Below, piece after piece: positions 4,971 through 5,906 of a DNA stretch of 5,906 bases. Every line of letters begins with the position of its first letter. Within the stretch, counting starts at the first letter, position 1. The position numbers and the translations under genes were made by a program. This DNA comes from Rhodospirillales bacterium (GTDB lineage: Bacteria; Pseudomonadota; Alphaproteobacteria; Rhodospirillales; JADHTD01), in contig JADHTD010000187.1 in NCBI GenBank assembly GCA_016776525.1, forward strand, positions 1 through 5,906. Direction: 5' to 3'. The notes beneath the pieces were generated by a model. It had not been told where the DNA came from and made no database searches. It was given only the letters and a program-made list of their open reading frames with translations.

Positions 4971-5906
4971 ATGAGACGTTTTATTACCAAGGCGACAATT
5001 ATCGCCGGCGCGGGTCTCATGGCCCTGGCGGCGACGGGATCCTGGGCGGCAAACGGGCCCGGTGTTAGCGACAAGGAGATTCTTATTTGCTCGTATCAGC
5101 CGATGACCGGAAAAGTATCAAGCTACTTCCGCATGGGCAAAGGCGCCGATGCTTGGTTCAAGCATGTCAACGACAGCGGCGGAATTAACGGCCGCAAGAT
5201 CAAGTACAAGATGGTCGATGACAAGTACGAGCCGGCGCGCACGAAGAACATCGTCAAGCGCTTCATCGAACGCGACAAATGTTTCGCTATTGTCGCGCCG
5301 CTGGGCTCGGCGCCGACCAAGGCGGTTATCGATTACATCGTGTCCAAGAACATGCCCCTGATCGGAGCTGGTACCGGTGCCGGCAAAAATGTGTTCTATA
5401 AAAGCCGCTATGTTTTCCCGCTTTATCCGCCCTATGACAAGGAAGGCACCGATTTGGTCCGCTTTACCAAGGAAGTCTTCGGGGCAAAGAATATCGGTGT
5501 GATCTACCAGAACGACGCATCCGGAAAGACCCACCTCAAAGGAATTGAAGTGGGACTTAAGAAGTACGGCGTCAAAATGGTGGCTGCGGAGGGTTATGAG
5601 CCGAAGGAAGTGGATCTCAGCTCCCAGGTCATCAAGATGAAAAGCTCCAACGTCGATGCCCTGATTTGTTCCTGTGCTCCGGAACCGGCCGCCAAGGTCT
5701 ATACGGAACGCGCCAAGCTCGGCTGGAAAGCACCGGTCGTCAACGTGTTCTTTGGCAAGAGCCCGAAAGTGCCGGAACTTGCGGGCAAGAAGGCTGTCGA
5801 AGGAGTCTACTTCGCCACCATCTTCCGGGAATGGGATGATCCCAACCCGAAGATTCAAGAGGCCAAGAAAATCCTCAAGAAGTATTATCCCGAAGAACAA
5901 CCTGAC
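4971..5906 (+). CDS. Periplasmic substrate-binding protein of the Liv-type ABC transporter (3' end outside the window)
   Basis: This is a type I periplasmic binding protein (LivJ/LivK-like, Peripla_BP_6 class) that captures substrate and delivers it to LivHM. 312 codons are visible; full-length members usually have about 370-420 residues, so the C-terminus is missing. Residues 1-26 are a signal peptide: a basic start (MRRFITK), a hydrophobic stretch and a probable cleavage after SWA. RR at 2-3 only loosely resembles a Tat motif, so Sec export is more likely. Landmarks are YQPMTGKVSSYFRMGKGADAW (42-62), VNDSGGINGRKIKYKMVDDKYEPART (66-91, the family signature) and APLGSAPTKAV (109-119). Further on are MPLIGAGTGAG (128-138) and NIGVIYQNDASGKTHLKGIEVGLKKYG (174-200). 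It resembles the QP-x-TG-type binding proteins whose ligands are poorly known, so the substrate is left open and no gene symbol is given. C40, C104, C233 and C235 are noteworthy. It is most likely in the same operon, with the hairpin leader setting its level. Confidence 0.92.
   Translation, partial: MRRFITKATIIAGAGLMALAATGSWAANGPGVSDKEILICSYQPMTGKVSSYFRMGKGADAWFKHVNDSGGINGRKIKYKMVDDKYEPARTKNIVKRFIERDKCFAIVAPLGSAPTKAVIDYIVSKNMPLIGAGTGAGKNVFYKSRYVFPLYPPYDKEGTDLVRFTKEVFGAKNIGVIYQNDASGKTHLKGIEVGLKKYGVKMVAAEGYEPKEVDLSSQVIKMKSSNVDALICSCAPEPAAKVYTERAKLGWKAPVVNVFFGKSPKVPELAGKKAVEGVYFATIFREWDDPNPKIQEAKKILKKYYPEEQPD

Noticed and set aside
5118..5900. Antisense open frame of 260 codons opposite the binding-protein gene
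   Set aside because: The plus strand in this interval encodes a clear periplasmic binding protein with family motifs throughout. The antisense frame shows no family resemblance and is a codon-bias shadow.

Overview
The window comes from a moderately GC-rich Gram-negative bacterium, most likely an alphaproteobacterium (Rhodospirillales-like). This assignment rests on overall protein character, codon use and operon style rather than on any marker gene, so it is moderate at best. Two functional blocks share an AT-rich intergenic region. On the left is the end of an arsenic-resistance locus. On the right is an almost complete high-affinity branched-chain-amino-acid-type (HAAT/Liv) ABC transporter operon.

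Positions 2-610 (+) hold the C-terminal 202 residues of ArsA, the ATPase that powers arsenite export; its 5' end lies outside the window. Positions 607-1020 (-) hold an ArsR/SmtB-family repressor with a Cys-Val-Cys metalloid site. The two genes converge and overlap by the four bases TTAA, which supply both stop codons. Positions 1021-1370 form a 350-bp non-coding region between the divergent arsR and livH genes. It contains an 18-bp tandem repeat, two copies of a diverged 43-bp direct repeat with an internal palindrome, other small inverted repeats, a plausible sigma70-type promoter and a strong ribosome-binding site that fixes a GTG start for livH.

Positions 1371-4755 (+) are livH, livM, livG and livF, tightly coupled: adjacent (0 bp), 4-bp ATGA overlap, 1-bp TAATG overlap. 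They encode two inner-membrane permeases and two cytoplasmic ATPases. A 215-bp leader with three potential RNA hairpins follows. Then comes the periplasmic substrate-binding protein gene from 4971, with a strong Shine-Dalgarno and a signal peptide, cut by the window end after 312 codons. Together these five proteins make one importer: the binding protein captures substrate in the periplasm, LivH/LivM form the channel, and LivG/LivF hydrolyse ATP. The substrate cannot be read from the sequence; it may be a branched-chain amino acid, another amino acid, an amide or an aromatic acid.

I see no mobile element, CRISPR array, tRNA or rRNA, and no clearly new protein system. What deserves attention is the regulatory DNA and RNA: the repeat-rich ars/liv intergenic region and the hairpin series ahead of the binding-protein gene.
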